Below are positions 34,328 through 43,282 of a stretch of 64,000 nucleotides of DNA, in pieces. Position 1 is the stretch's first letter; every line of letters starts with the position of its first letter. The DNA lies in assembly GCA_052034255.1 (NCBI GenBank), contig JBPOIU010000007.1:103241-167240 (forward strand), in the 5' to 3' direction. The position numbers were made by a program, and so were the translations under genes. The notes below the pieces were generated by a model. It did no database searches. It was given only the letters and a program-made list of their open reading frames with translations, and was not told where the DNA came from. The DNA is from JADJEK01 sp052034255 (GTDB lineage Bacteria > Planctomycetota > B15-G4 > JADJEK01).

Positions 34328-35385
34328 ACCCCGATGAAGACAAGCGTGAGACGGTGCGGCTGACCAAGTACTCGAGCTGCGCGGGCTGAGCCGCCAAGCT
34401 GTCGCCCGCGGACCTCGTCGAGGTCTTGCATCAGCTGCCGTCGGTGAAGAGCGACCGTTTGATCGTCGGCGCGGAAACGCTGGACGACGCAGGAGTCGTT
34501 CGTCTCACGTCGGACTTGGCCTTGGTGCAGACCCTCGACTTCTTTCCGCCCGTCGTCGACGACCCGGTGTGGTTCGGGCGCATCGCGGCCGCGAACGCGT
34601 TGTCCGACGTCTACGCGATGGGCGGCACGCCGATGACGGCGATGAACATCGTCGGATGGCCGCAGGAATTGCCGCCGAGTGTCCTCGCGCAGGTGTTGCG
34701 CGGCGGAGCGGAGAAGATCGCGGAGGCCGGCGCGATCCTGGTGGGCGGCCACTCGGTGCGCGACAAGGAAGTGAAGTACGGGCTGTCGGTCACTGGCACC
34801 GTGCATCCGGATCGCATCACGACCAATGCCGGCGCGCGCGTCGGTGACGTGCTGGTGCTGACGAAGCCGCTCGGCATGGGAGCGGCGGCGACGGCGATGA
34901 AGCTCGACAAGCTGCCGCCCGAGTGGATCGAGCCCGCGTGCATGCAGATGGCGCACTTGAACAAGGGCGCGGCAGAAGCCGCGGCGACGGTCGACTGCAA
35001 GGCCGCGACCGACGTCACTGGATTCGGGTTGATGGGGCACGGCCGCGGGATGGCGGAAGCCAGCGGCGTCACGCTGGAGTTCGTCGCGGCCGCGTTGCCG
35101 CTGTTCCCGGTCGCGCTCGAACTCGCGGCGCAGAAGCTGACGTCGGGCGGCGCGACGCGCACGCGTGCGTTCCTCGGCGCGACCGCCGAGATCGGACCCG
35201 GCGTCGATCCACTGCGGGCGCTGCTCGCGTTCGATGCGGAGACCTCAGGCGGAATGCTGATCTGCGTGGCGGAAGATCGCGTCGAGCGGCTCCTGCGTGA
35301 GTTGGCCGCGCAGGGAACTCCGTGCGCCGCGGTGGTGGGGCGGGTCGTCGCGCGACAGGGCGAGGTCCGGGTCCGCTTGATTTGA
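34324..35385 (+). CDS. selD: Selenophosphate synthetase SelD, itself a selenoprotein
   Basis: The reading frame from ATG 34324 contains an in-frame TGA at 34387-34389 (codon 22) in the active-site motif: SSCAG, Sec, AAKLSP. In SelD this position is Cys or Sec, so TGA reads as selenocysteine. The remainder is a full SelD: GVVRLTSDLALVQTLDFFPP, YAMGGTPMTAMNIVGWPQEL, LVGGHSVRDKEVKYG and TDVTGFGLMGHGRGMAEASG. Total length is 353 residues. ATG 34324 is preceded by GGGAG and overlaps selA by 4 nt. A conventional reading would start wrongly at ATG 34426 and lose the catalytic site. The enzyme makes selenophosphate from selenide and ATP. Confidence 0.94.
34397..34436 (+). promoter_or_regulatory. Candidate bacterial SECIS element in selD
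   Basis: Seven nt after the UGA the mRNA can fold AGCTG (34397-34401) with CAGCT (34432-34436), enclosing a tight apical stem GACCTC/GAGGTC (34411-34425) with the loop GUC. The apical loop is about 27 nt from the UGA, within the range for bacterial SECIS hairpins read by SelB. Internal-loop details differ from E. coli fdhF. Confidence 0.55.
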
Positions 35386-35454
35386 TGGGGTCCGGCTACC
35401 CGCAAGGTCACGAGGACCGGATCCGCGTCGATCCGACTCGTTCCTGACGAGGCG

Positions 35455-35484
35455 TTGGCTTCCTGAGCGCTCGGGGGGTATCGT
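35455..35484 (+). promoter_or_regulatory. Possible promoter of the S1-domain protein gene
   Basis: TTGGCT at 35455-35460 and TATCGT at 35479-35484, 18 bp apart, in the 160-nt gap after selD. Transcription would begin near 35491, leaving about 55 nt of leader. Confidence 0.4.
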
Positions 35485-35545
35485 TGCCCTCCCTTCCAGG
35501 ATTCACGTCCTCCCGCCCGGGAGCCAGCGCTCCCCTGACCCCTTC

Positions 35546-36757
35546 ATGCCCATGGACCAGAACGACGGACTCGACGAAGCAGCCCTGAAATCCGAGATGG
35601 AGGCTGCGTTCAGCAAGGCGCCCGCGCCTGCCGAACCGCGCATCGATCGCACCAGCGATCCGGATGATCCGCACCTGCACCGCGGCGTGGTGACCGCGAT
35701 CAACGGCACCGAAGTCCTGGTCGAACTGGGGCCGAAGACGCACGGCGCGATCTCGATCGAGGAGTTCGAGACGCCGCCGCAGCCCGGTGAGAGCTTCGAG
35801 TTCTCGCTGGTGTCGATCAAAGACGGCCTGTGGACGTTGTCGCGCCGTGAAGCACGCGCGCTGGCCACGTGGCGCGATCTGCGCAAGGGCGCGGTCGTCA
35901 AGGCGAAGGTCATCGGTGAGAACTCCGGCGGCCTCGAACTCAAGATCGGCCCGGTGTCGGCGTTCATGCCGGCCTCCGAGATCGCCTTGCATCGCGTCGA
36001 GACGTTCACGCACTTCGTCGGCGAGACGTGGGAGTGCGAAGTCGTCGAGGTCGCACCGAAGCGCAAGCGCGTCGTGCTGTCGCGCAAGGCCGTGCTCGGT
36101 CGCGAGCGCACCGAAGCGCGCAAGGAGATGGTCGGCACGCTGCGCGAGGGCTCGGTCGTGCGCGGCAAGATCGAGAAGCTCGAGGATTTCGGCGCGTTCG
36201 TCGATCTCGGCAAGGGCGTCACCGGTCTGCTGCATGTCTCGAACATCTCGCATCAGCGCATCCAGAAGCCCGGCGACGTGCTCACGGTCGGCCAGGACGT
36301 CGAGGTCAAGATCCTCGAGGTCAAGAATGGCGGCAAGCGCATCGGGCTCGGCATGAAGCAACTCGCTGCCGACCCGTTCGATCAGTTCAAGAAGACCCAC
36401 GCGCGCGACACGCTGTGCGAAGGCAAGGTCACGCGTCTCGCCGAGTTCGGCGCGTTCGTCGAACTGGTGCCCGGCGTCGAAGGCTTGCTGCACAAGAGCC
36501 AGGTCTCGCCCGATCGTGTGGCGAACCTCGCCGAAGTGGTCAAGGTCGGCGACACCGTGAAGGTGCGCATCAAGGAATACGACGGCAAGAAGGTCTCGCT
36601 GTCGCGGCTGAACTCGCGCGGCGCGTTGCTCGGGTCCGAAGAAGACGTCGATCAAGCCGACATGAACCAGTTCCTCGACAAGGGACCGGCGCGCTCCACG
36701 GGCACGAACCTCGGCGACGTGTTGCGCGCGGCCCTCGAGAAGAAGCCCAAGTCCTGA
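35546..36757 (+). CDS. S1-domain RNA-binding protein (ribosomal S1-like)
   Basis: A 403-residue protein with four S1-type OB folds. Two are degenerate in the N-terminal half (HLHRGVVTAINGTEVLVELG, then GAVVKAKVIGENSGGLELKI). Two are canonical in the C-terminal half (GSVVRGKIEKLEDFGAFVDL with GLLHVSNIS, and EGKVTRLAEFGAFVEL with GLLHKSQVSPDRV). This layout resembles short S1 homologues of about 400 residues that bind mRNA on the 30S. It may be the organism's rpsA or a paralogue; the window cannot decide. ATG 35552 is an alternative start. A strong hairpin follows. Confidence 0.85.
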   Translation: MPMDQNDGLDEAALKSEMEAAFSKAPAPAEPRIDRTSDPDDPHLHRGVVTAINGTEVLVELGPKTHGAISIEEFETPPQPGESFEFSLVSIKDGLWTLSRREARALATWRDLRKGAVVKAKVIGENSGGLELKIGPVSAFMPASEIALHRVETFTHFVGETWECEVVEVAPKRKRVVLSRKAVLGRERTEARKEMVGTLREGSVVRGKIEKLEDFGAFVDLGKGVTGLLHVSNISHQRIQKPGDVLTVGQDVEVKILEVKNGGKRIGLGMKQLAADPFDQFKKTHARDTLCEGKVTRLAEFGAFVELVPGVEGLLHKSQVSPDRVANLAEVVKVGDTVKVRIKEYDGKKVSLSRLNSRGALLGSEEDVDQADMNQFLDKGPARSTGTNLGDVLRAALEKKPKS

Positions 36758-36798
36758 CCGTCGCGTCGCCGGCACAAAACGGCGCCGCTTCGCAAAGC

Positions 36799-36841
36799 AA
36801 TCGACCGCTGCGCGCGTGTGGATCGCGCGCAGCGGTCGATT
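36799..36841 (+). terminator. Perfect 18-bp hairpin after the S1-domain gene
   Basis: Arms at 36799-36816 and 36824-36841 are perfectly complementary with a 7-nt loop. It lies between two convergent genes and probably terminates both. No T-run follows. Confidence 0.65.
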
Positions 36842-36875
36842 CCGTTCGGGGCTCGAACGCCGGTGAGCGTCGCCG

Positions 36876-38108
36876 TCAGCGTCCTGCGCGCTGCTCGGCC
36901 TCCGCGATCAGCGCCTTGTCCTTCATTCCCTTCGCCAAGGCCAGCGCGGCCGCCAGCACGCGCGGGTCCTTCGACTGCAGCGCGAGCTTCGCTTCCTCGG
37001 CGAAGCGCGCCTCTTTCGCGCCACCGGCCGCCGCTCCGGCGGCCAGCAGCAGACGTTCGACCGGGTCGTCCGCGGTGCGCCACGCTTTGACGTAGGCGGC
37101 CGGATCGAACGTGAACGACTTCTCGACCAGTAGCGGAGCGGTCGACGCCAACGCACGTGGATGGCCGATGTTCAACAGACGCGCGACGGCGCGCTGATCC
37201 AGTAGGCCCGAAGCGCGCGCGGCGACCGCGGCGGGTGAATCGAAGGGATCGCCGAGGCCCTCGCTCGGCATCGCTTCGAACAGCGCGTCGAGCAGCTTCT
37301 CCTGGAACTTGTCGTCGACCTTCTTGATCTCCTTGTCTTCGAGCGCGGGCTCGTCGTCACGGAAATCGGTCTGCTGCGCCTCGAACAGCGCGATCTCGAA
37401 CACGCCGCCCGCCGGATGCTCGCCCGCGGCGGTCTTCGCGGACGGATGGACCACCATGCGCAACGCACGCGAGGCGAGCAGGAAGTCCTCCGGACGCTTC
37501 TTGAACGTCAACACGTAGTCGTGGACCTCGAAGCCCGAGGGCTGGAAACGGCGCACGACGCGCGTGAAGTACATCTCGGTGGCATCGGCGTGCAGCGGCG
37601 GACTGCCGAGGTCCGTCTCGGTGAACTCGACGGTCGCTCCGTCGACCTTCACTTCGCGGGTCGACTTGCGGTTCTTGCCGTCGAAGTGCGTGTTGTGCGG
37701 CAACAGCGCGCGAATCGGCAACAGCGCGAGGTCCGAGCTCGCGGCGGCCCGACCCGTGAGCACGTCGTGGAGCGTCGCGACGTCCACCGTCTCACTCGCG
37801 CCCGCGGGATCGAGATCGGCGTCGGTTTGGAACTGGATGTCGGGCAGCGTGAGCTTGCCGGCCTTGGCATCCGTGAGGATCGCCTGCCCGACGAACTTGT
37901 TGCCCATCTTGCGCTCGAGCCAGACCGAACCGGTCAGCTTCGAGCCATCGGTGCCGATCGCGGACAGGACGACCGTGCGTTCGATCGCGAATTGCGAGCC
38001 GCCCTCGGGCCGACGCTTGGGCTTGGTCAGGCCTTGGGCGTCGACGCTCTGGGTCAACCCGCAAGCGAACGTGACGAGCGCGAGGAAGACGGTGCGGTGC
38101 GGATTCAT
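36876..38108 (-). CDS. Exported protein of unknown function
   Basis: Not recognised. From ATG 38108 it has 410 residues, with a Sec signal peptide (MNPHRTVFLALVTFACGLTQ then SVDAQG) that suggests export to the periplasm. The middle (about residues 30-210) is rich in beta-forming segments such as LTGSVWLERKMGNKFVGQAI. The C-terminal third is helical and charged. An earlier GTG at 38123 would overlap the stop of the upstream peptidase-like gene, so both are in one operon. Confidence 0.65.
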   Translation of the reverse strand: MNPHRTVFLALVTFACGLTQSVDAQGLTKPKRRPEGGSQFAIERTVVLSAIGTDGSKLTGSVWLERKMGNKFVGQAILTDAKAGKLTLPDIQFQTDADLDPAGASETVDVATLHDVLTGRAAASSDLALLPIRALLPHNTHFDGKNRKSTREVKVDGATVEFTETDLGSPPLHADATEMYFTRVVRRFQPSGFEVHDYVLTFKKRPEDFLLASRALRMVVHPSAKTAAGEHPAGGVFEIALFEAQQTDFRDDEPALEDKEIKKVDDKFQEKLLDALFEAMPSEGLGDPFDSPAAVAARASGLLDQRAVARLLNIGHPRALASTAPLLVEKSFTFDPAAYVKAWRTADDPVERLLLAAGAAAGGAKEARFAEEAKLALQSKDPRVLAAALALAKGMKDKALIAEAEQRAGR

Positions 38109-38119
38109 CGTGCGCGGCT

Positions 38120-39892
38120 TCACAGCTTGCCCAGCTCCTCGTTGACCCAGGTCTTGAACGTCTTGTCCAACTCGGCCCAGCCTTCGTCGCCGGAGATGCC
38201 GAGCTCTTCCTCGAGCGTGCCGTAGTGGCCGGCGCCTTGCGTCTCGGCCACGAAGTAGTTGTCGAAGGCCTTCTTGTATTTCCCGTTCTCGAAGTAGTGC
38301 AGGAACATGATGAAGGCCCAGCCCTGGCCATAGATGTCGTTGACGAGCGCTTGGGCCGCGGGCTCGAAGCTCTCTTTGGCTTCGTTGAACTGCTGGTGGT
38401 TGACGCGCACGAGGTTCTTCAGCGACATCGCGACGCCGGCCTTCATCATCGCGCGCAGCACCTCGTAGCGCCCGCGCAGCATCTGGCCGAGGACGTAGCG
38501 TTTGCGATCGACGCCGTTTTCGTCCTTCTCGACGATGACCTTGTTGCCGCCGAAGTACTCGGCGAAGCCCTCTTGGAACCACGGCGACTGGTTGCTCGGT
38601 TCGAAGCCGCGCTTCGAGAACGCGTAGTGGATCAGCAAGTGCGCGCCCTCATGCAGCAGCACGCCGCGCAGCTCGCGTTGACGCCACAGCATCAGACGCT
38701 TGTTCCACGGCTGATAGAACCCGAGCACGCCGGTCTTCGGATCGGGGTACTTCTCGTCGGGGAACGCGCCGCGGTGCGCGTTGTAGGTCTTCACCGAATC
38801 GAAGATCACGACCGGGATCGGCATCTCGATCTCGTCGAGCTGGAACTGCTCGCGGTAGCGATCGAAGAACGCTCCCTTCAGCGCGCCGAGCATTTCCGCG
38901 TACTCCGCGCGGTAGCCGTCGAACTTGTCGCCGCAGTTCTTGTCGATCAGCACGACGAACGGTTGAGGCATGACCCCGTCGGCGTAGCTGTACGTGAACT
39001 TCTCGTCGGGGAACTGGCCTTGCAGGCTCTTGCGCAGGTCCTCGGCTTGACGCGTGAACACGTCGGCCGACGTCGACGCCTGCGCGAGTTCGCCGTCGCC
39101 CGTGAACAGCTTCTCGCGCGACTTCACGGTTTCGAGATCGGCTTGGTTCAGCCAGCGCCCCTGATAGGCCGTCGCGGGTCCGGTGTACTTCGTGAAGCCG
39201 AGCGCCGCGCGTGCGTCGGCTTGGTTCGCGTCGAGCAGCAGGGCTTCGCGATTCAGCTCCTTCGCCTCCGCGGGTTTGCCGTTCGCGGTCGCGTACTTCG
39301 CGAGTTCGGCGCGCGCATTGGCGTCGCCCGCCGGCAACTTCGCGCGGCGCTGCTCGAACGACTCGCCGACCGGGGTGGGCTTCTGCGCGGCGCCGCCCGC
39401 GTCCGTGATGGCGTTGGTGCCCGCGGCGCTGCCGTCTCGCGCCGTCGCGACGCCGCTACCCGCGCCGATGGGCGCGACCGGCGGGTCGGAGGGGTTCGAC
39501 GCTCCGCCGCCGCGCAGGGCGAAGAACGCCGCGATGCCGATGACGGCCGCTCCACCGATGGCGAGCAGCGCCTTGTTCGGACCGCCGGCCGTGGGGGCGG
39601 AGCGCGCGGGACGCGCAGCCTTCGTACGCGCGGAGGTCGCCCCGGTCCGGCTGGAGCGCGTCGCGCTTCCGGCTCGGCTCGCTGCGGCCGCGCTCGCGGG
39701 ACGTGGCGTTGCGGGCGCGGCGGCCGGCGCGTCGGCGACGGGCTCGAGCGGTTCGAGTTCGGGTTCGCTAGCTGTCTCCGCCTCAGGGACTCGAATCGTG
39801 CCCGTCTTGCATTTCGGGCAGCGGAAGGTGGCTCCGGGAGCCTTCTTCGAGACGTCGAACGAGGCGGAGCACGACGAACAGGCTGCGATCAC
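38120..39892 (-). CDS. Zinc-ribbon, membrane-anchored protein with HExxH peptidase-like domain
   Basis: A 590-residue protein. It opens with a zinc-ribbon or MJ0042-like head (CSSCSASF, then CPKC), then a disordered Ala/Pro/Arg region, one membrane helix (KALLAIGGAAVIGIAAFFAL near residue 107) and a large C-terminal domain. That domain has LLHEGAHLLIHY (HExxH) and a downstream QEGFAEYFGG, where the Glu can be the third ligand, as in gluzincin metallopeptidases of the DUF1570-like type common in Planctomycetota. Peptidase activity is inferred only. It is operonic with the exported protein downstream. Confidence 0.7.
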   Translation of the reverse strand: MIAACSSCSASFDVSKKAPGATFRCPKCKTGTIRVPEAETASEPELEPLEPVADAPAAAPATPRPASAAAASRAGSATRSSRTGATSARTKAARPARSAPTAGGPNKALLAIGGAAVIGIAAFFALRGGGASNPSDPPVAPIGAGSGVATARDGSAAGTNAITDAGGAAQKPTPVGESFEQRRAKLPAGDANARAELAKYATANGKPAEAKELNREALLLDANQADARAALGFTKYTGPATAYQGRWLNQADLETVKSREKLFTGDGELAQASTSADVFTRQAEDLRKSLQGQFPDEKFTYSYADGVMPQPFVVLIDKNCGDKFDGYRAEYAEMLGALKGAFFDRYREQFQLDEIEMPIPVVIFDSVKTYNAHRGAFPDEKYPDPKTGVLGFYQPWNKRLMLWRQRELRGVLLHEGAHLLIHYAFSKRGFEPSNQSPWFQEGFAEYFGGNKVIVEKDENGVDRKRYVLGQMLRGRYEVLRAMMKAGVAMSLKNLVRVNHQQFNEAKESFEPAAQALVNDIYGQGWAFIMFLHYFENGKYKKAFDNYFVAETQGAGHYGTLEEELGISGDEGWAELDKTFKTWVNEELGKL

Positions 39893-39965
39893 GGCGCTTG
39901 CCCTCGGGTTCTTGGGAACGGCCGGAGGATGCTACCAGTGTGATGCGCGGAGTCGGCGGATCCGT

Positions 39966-41078
39966 TCAGGTCTGGAAGATCGGCAGGATCTCGTCCGGGA
40001 TGCGCAGGATCAGGCATCCCACGGCCGTCGCGAACGCGTCGCCCGGTCCGACGTCGTTTTCCCAGCGCCCGTCGTCGCGCTGGCGAGCACGGAGGTCGGA
40101 ATCGATGCGTAGGAACCAGCGCTCGAAGCGGGGTCCGCTCTCCATGTGGAGCGCTTGGGTCGCGTAGTAGTTGCCGTACCAGTAATAGAAGTGCGTCGGG
40201 TAATCGCGCTGGATCGACGGGTACTCGGTTTCGAGGAACGCGATCGCCGGGCCGTACTCGCGGGCGTCGTACACGCCGGCGGAATGCAGCGCGGTGACGG
40301 CTGCCGCGTTGATCGCGAACGACGTCTTCGTGTACGCCGCCCGGCCGGTGATCTTGTAGTAGAAGCAGCCGTCGTACTCGCCGCCGTCGAACCGGCTGTC
40401 GCGGATGTACTGGATCACACGATCGATGCAGGAGCGGTCGACGTGGATGCCGCTCGCGCGCGCGGCGCGCAACGCTTGCACTTGGCACACCGTGACCGAG
40501 AGGTCGCATTCCTTCGAGAACGGCACGTAGCGCCAGCCGCCGGCCGGATTCTGCGATTCCTGCAGGTATGCGACCGCGGCGCGCAGCGTGTCGTCCACCT
40601 CCGTGGCTCGCGTGCGCGTCATGCCGCGGACTTGCGCGAGGAACAACGCGGCGAACGCGTGGCTGTACATGCGCTCTTCGCCGTTCGTGACGTAACCGAA
40701 CTCGGTGCGGCGCGACAACACGAAGTCGAGTGCGCGATCGAGCACCGTGCCGTACGGACCGCGGCCGGGGACGTGGCCGCTCGCGAGGAATGCCAATCCG
40801 GCGAGCGCCGTCACGCCGACGTGTCCGGTGCCGCGGTCCCGCTGCGTCGCCTCGGTCTCGAACAGCACGTAGTCGTCCTGCTGTTTGTGGCCGGTGGCGC
40901 CGGTCCATGCGCCCGAGGGCTCCTGATGCGTCGCGAGCCACGCGAGTCCGGCTTGGACGGCCGCGTCGCGCGCGGCCTCGACTTCGGAACTCGGTTTGAC
41001 GGCGGCTTTGTCGCCGACTCGCGCGGGCGCGAGCGTGGACGTCAGCAGCACGATCAGTAGGACGGCGATGCGACCCAT
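39966..41078 (-). CDS. Exported protein with squalene-cyclase-like alpha-toroid repeats
   Basis: A 370-residue protein with a signal peptide (MGRIAVLLIVLLTSTLAPAR). It has repeats of the prenyltransferase/squalene-cyclase type: AVQAGLAWLATHQEPSGAWT, AVAYLQESQNPAGGWRYVPF and CIDRVIQYIRDSRFDGGEYD. This fold is widespread in exported Planctomycetota proteins with no cyclase catalytic DxDD motif, and none is seen here. Ligand or partner is unknown. An inverted repeat sits about 25 nt upstream of its start. Confidence 0.75.
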   Translation of the reverse strand: MGRIAVLLIVLLTSTLAPARVGDKAAVKPSSEVEAARDAAVQAGLAWLATHQEPSGAWTGATGHKQQDDYVLFETEATQRDRGTGHVGVTALAGLAFLASGHVPGRGPYGTVLDRALDFVLSRRTEFGYVTNGEERMYSHAFAALFLAQVRGMTRTRATEVDDTLRAAVAYLQESQNPAGGWRYVPFSKECDLSVTVCQVQALRAARASGIHVDRSCIDRVIQYIRDSRFDGGEYDGCFYYKITGRAAYTKTSFAINAAAVTALHSAGVYDAREYGPAIAFLETEYPSIQRDYPTHFYYWYGNYYATQALHMESGPRFERWFLRIDSDLRARQRDDGRWENDVGPGDAFATAVGCLILRIPDEILPIFQT

Positions 41079-41237
41079 GGGGCTGCCTTCGCGGCGACGA
41101 GGGACTCGCTCGAACGAGTCCGGGAGCCGCTCGACCGGTCGCCGGACATGGGGCTACCATGCCGCGCGGCCGTGAGCCTGTAAAGCGTTTGACGGCTTCG
41201 GCGTGATCGCGTGCATGAGGGCGGAGGTTGCGCATCC

Positions 41238-41801
41238 ATGCGTGAGTGGGCCCGAGTCCTGGTGGAAGCGACCGTGGTCTGCGCGATCGGCGCGGGACTC
41301 GGCGTCGCCATCAACGCGTCGCGGTCGGGCGGTCTCGACCTCGATCGGGATTACTTCATGTCCATGCCCGTCCGGGCCGCGGCCGCCGACGCGAGTGCGC
41401 AGGAACGCGCCGTGCGCGAACGGCTGCAGGCGCTCGGCATCGGCGTGCTCGATCACGACGAGGTCGCCGCGCTGTTCCACGACGAGCTCTATCGCGAGGG
41501 CGCGTACGTGTTCGTCGACGCGCGCAGTGCCGAGAAATGGGCGGCCGGTCACATTCCCGGCGCGCTGCAGCTCGATCACTATCACTACGAGTCGACGATC
41601 GAGTCGGTGATGGCGGCGATCCAGACCGCGGGCAAGGTCGTCGTCTACTGCCACGGCAAGGACTGCACCGACAGCGAGCTGTGCGCGCAGCTGCTGAAGA
41701 ACTTCGGCGTCGATCCCACGATCCTCGGCGTGTACCTCGGCGGCTACGCGACCTGGGTGGAGCGCGGCGAACCGGTCGAAGTCGCGGAGTCGGGATCATG
41801 A
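41238..41801 (+). CDS. Membrane-anchored rhodanese-like protein
   Basis: A 187-residue protein: one N-terminal membrane helix (VLVEATVVCAIGAGLGVAIN), then a rhodanese domain with FVDARSAEKWAAGHIPGALQ and the active-site loop VVYCHGKDCTDSELC, whose first Cys is residue 138. Rhodaneses transfer sulfane sulfur or sense redox state; the extended CHGKDC loop differs from the usual CxxGxRS form. It overlaps the next gene by 4 nt, so the two are a functional pair. ATG 41238 is chosen over an upstream ATG at 41211. Confidence 0.8.
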   Translation: MREWARVLVEATVVCAIGAGLGVAINASRSGGLDLDRDYFMSMPVRAAAADASAQERAVRERLQALGIGVLDHDEVAALFHDELYREGAYVFVDARSAEKWAAGHIPGALQLDHYHYESTIESVMAAIQTAGKVVVYCHGKDCTDSELCAQLLKNFGVDPTILGVYLGGYATWVERGEPVEVAESGS

Positions 41802-42301
41802 CGACGCGCGAGTTGACGGTCTGGGATTGGGTCGTGTTGGTCGCGCGGCTCGTGCTCGGCGGCGCATTCATCGCTCTCGGAGTGGTCAAGTTCGCCGATC
41901 CCGTGGCGTTCATGAAGGGCGTGCGCGAGTACGACATCTTCCCGCCCGGCAGCACGGCGTTGAACTGGGTCGCCGCGACGTTGCCCGTGCTCGAGGTCGT
42001 CCTCGGCGGGTGCCTCGTCCTCGGGATCGCGTTGCGCGGAGCGGGCATCACGGTGGCCGCGATGCTGCTCGCGTTCACCGTGGCCGTGGCGCTGCGGGCG
42101 ATCGCGATCCACGACGCACAAGGCGGATCGTTCTGCGCGATCGCGTTCGATTGCGGCTGCGGAACCGGCGTCGAGCAGGTGTGCCGCAAGCTGCCGGAGA
42201 ACGTCGTGATGATCGTGCTCGCGCTCCTCGTCGTCGCATCGAAGGCGGCGCGGTTCGCGTTGGCGCCGCGGCTCTTGAAGTCGACGTCCGCCGCGTCCTG
42301 A
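41798..42301 (+). CDS. MauE/DoxX-like membrane protein
   Basis: A 167-residue protein with four hydrophobic segments. DWVVLVARLVLGGAFIALGVVKFADPVAFM is the typical first helix and loop of DoxX/MauE proteins. A cysteine cluster (CAIAFDCGCGTGVEQVC) lies in the loop before the last helix. MauE-like proteins help disulfide formation or sulfur redox in the periplasm. Translational coupling with the rhodanese supports a shared thiol or sulfur role. Confidence 0.75.
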   Translation: MTTRELTVWDWVVLVARLVLGGAFIALGVVKFADPVAFMKGVREYDIFPPGSTALNWVAATLPVLEVVLGGCLVLGIALRGAGITVAAMLLAFTVAVALRAIAIHDAQGGSFCAIAFDCGCGTGVEQVCRKLPENVVMIVLALLVVASKAARFALAPRLLKSTSAAS

Positions 42302-42367
42302 AGCACGCGGCGGGGTCCGGTCGAGGGTGATCCCGGCCGCATGCACCAAGGAATCGTCGACGCCGAT

Positions 42368-43282
42368 TCAGCCGCCGCGCGCGCGTTCGAGCACGCGACG
42401 CGGCGCGTCGCTGGCGGCGCTGCGCGCGCGCTCGAGTCCGGCACCGCTCGCCGCGAGCACCGCGATCTGCTGATCGAGCAACGCCGTGGATCCGGCGAGC
42501 GCGCCGGATGCGTTGCGTGCGGCGCCGTCGCGGACGACGAGGCGCTCACCCCAGACCTCGTAGACGCCATCGGCGAGCCCCGCGGCGGGCATCGCGTCGG
42601 AGATCAACACCAAGCGATCGACGTGCTTCGTGCGCACCGCCAGTTCGAGCATGCGCGCATGCAAGTGATGTCCGTCGGCGATCACGTCGATCGAAACTTC
42701 GGGCTGGAGCAAGCCGAACGCGACCGGCCCTGGTTCGCGGTGATGCAGCGGTCGCATCGCATTGCACCAATGCGTCATGTGGCGCGCGCCCGCGGCGAAC
42801 GCCGCTTCCAGCTGGTCGTACGTGGCGTCGGTGTGTCCGATCGAGACCACCGTCGCGCGGCGCCGGAACTCACGCACGAGGTCGAGGCCGCCAGGGATCT
42901 CCGGCGCGAGCGTGACCATCGGCGTGCCCGGAAAGCGCTCGAAGGAGCGGAAGAAGCGCTTCAACGCCGGCTCGCTCGCGCCATCGCAGAAGCAGTCGAG
43001 ATGGAGCGCGCCCGAACGTTGGCGGGACACGAACGGACCCTCGAAGTGCACGCCGAGCGGAATGGCTCCTCGGCCGTCACCCGCTCGCCGCTCGCGCATC
43101 CATGCGCCGAGGCGATCGGCAACGGCGTCGAGCGCGTCGGGAGCGAGCGGCACCAGCGTCGGCAAGAACGCCTCGTATCCGCGCTCGGCGAGACCGCGGG
43201 CCAGTCGATCGAGTGCGACGGCGTCGGCGGTCACGAGGTCGACGCCGAAAGCTCCGTGGAGGTGGAGATCGACGAAGTTCAT
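42368..43282 (-). CDS. N-acetylglucosamine-6-phosphate deacetylase, barrel domain only
   Basis: A 304-residue NagA-type amidohydrolase. Metal and substrate motifs are all present: DLHLHGAFGVD at the very start, GVHFEGPFVSRQRSGA, SIGHTDATYDQLEAAFAAGA, THWCNAMRPLHHREPG, DGHHLHARML and LISDAMPAAG. Both flanking pieces of the usual small beta-sandwich domain are missing: about 50 residues at the N-terminus and the C-terminal GxDADLVV segment. Normal NagA has about 380 residues. It probably converts GlcNAc-6-P to glucosamine-6-P. It overlaps murQ by 4 nt. Confidence 0.82.
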   Translation of the reverse strand: MNFVDLHLHGAFGVDLVTADAVALDRLARGLAERGYEAFLPTLVPLAPDALDAVADRLGAWMRERRAGDGRGAIPLGVHFEGPFVSRQRSGALHLDCFCDGASEPALKRFFRSFERFPGTPMVTLAPEIPGGLDLVREFRRRATVVSIGHTDATYDQLEAAFAAGARHMTHWCNAMRPLHHREPGPVAFGLLQPEVSIDVIADGHHLHARMLELAVRTKHVDRLVLISDAMPAAGLADGVYEVWGERLVVRDGAARNASGALAGSTALLDQQIAVLAASGAGLERARSAASDAPRRVLERARGG

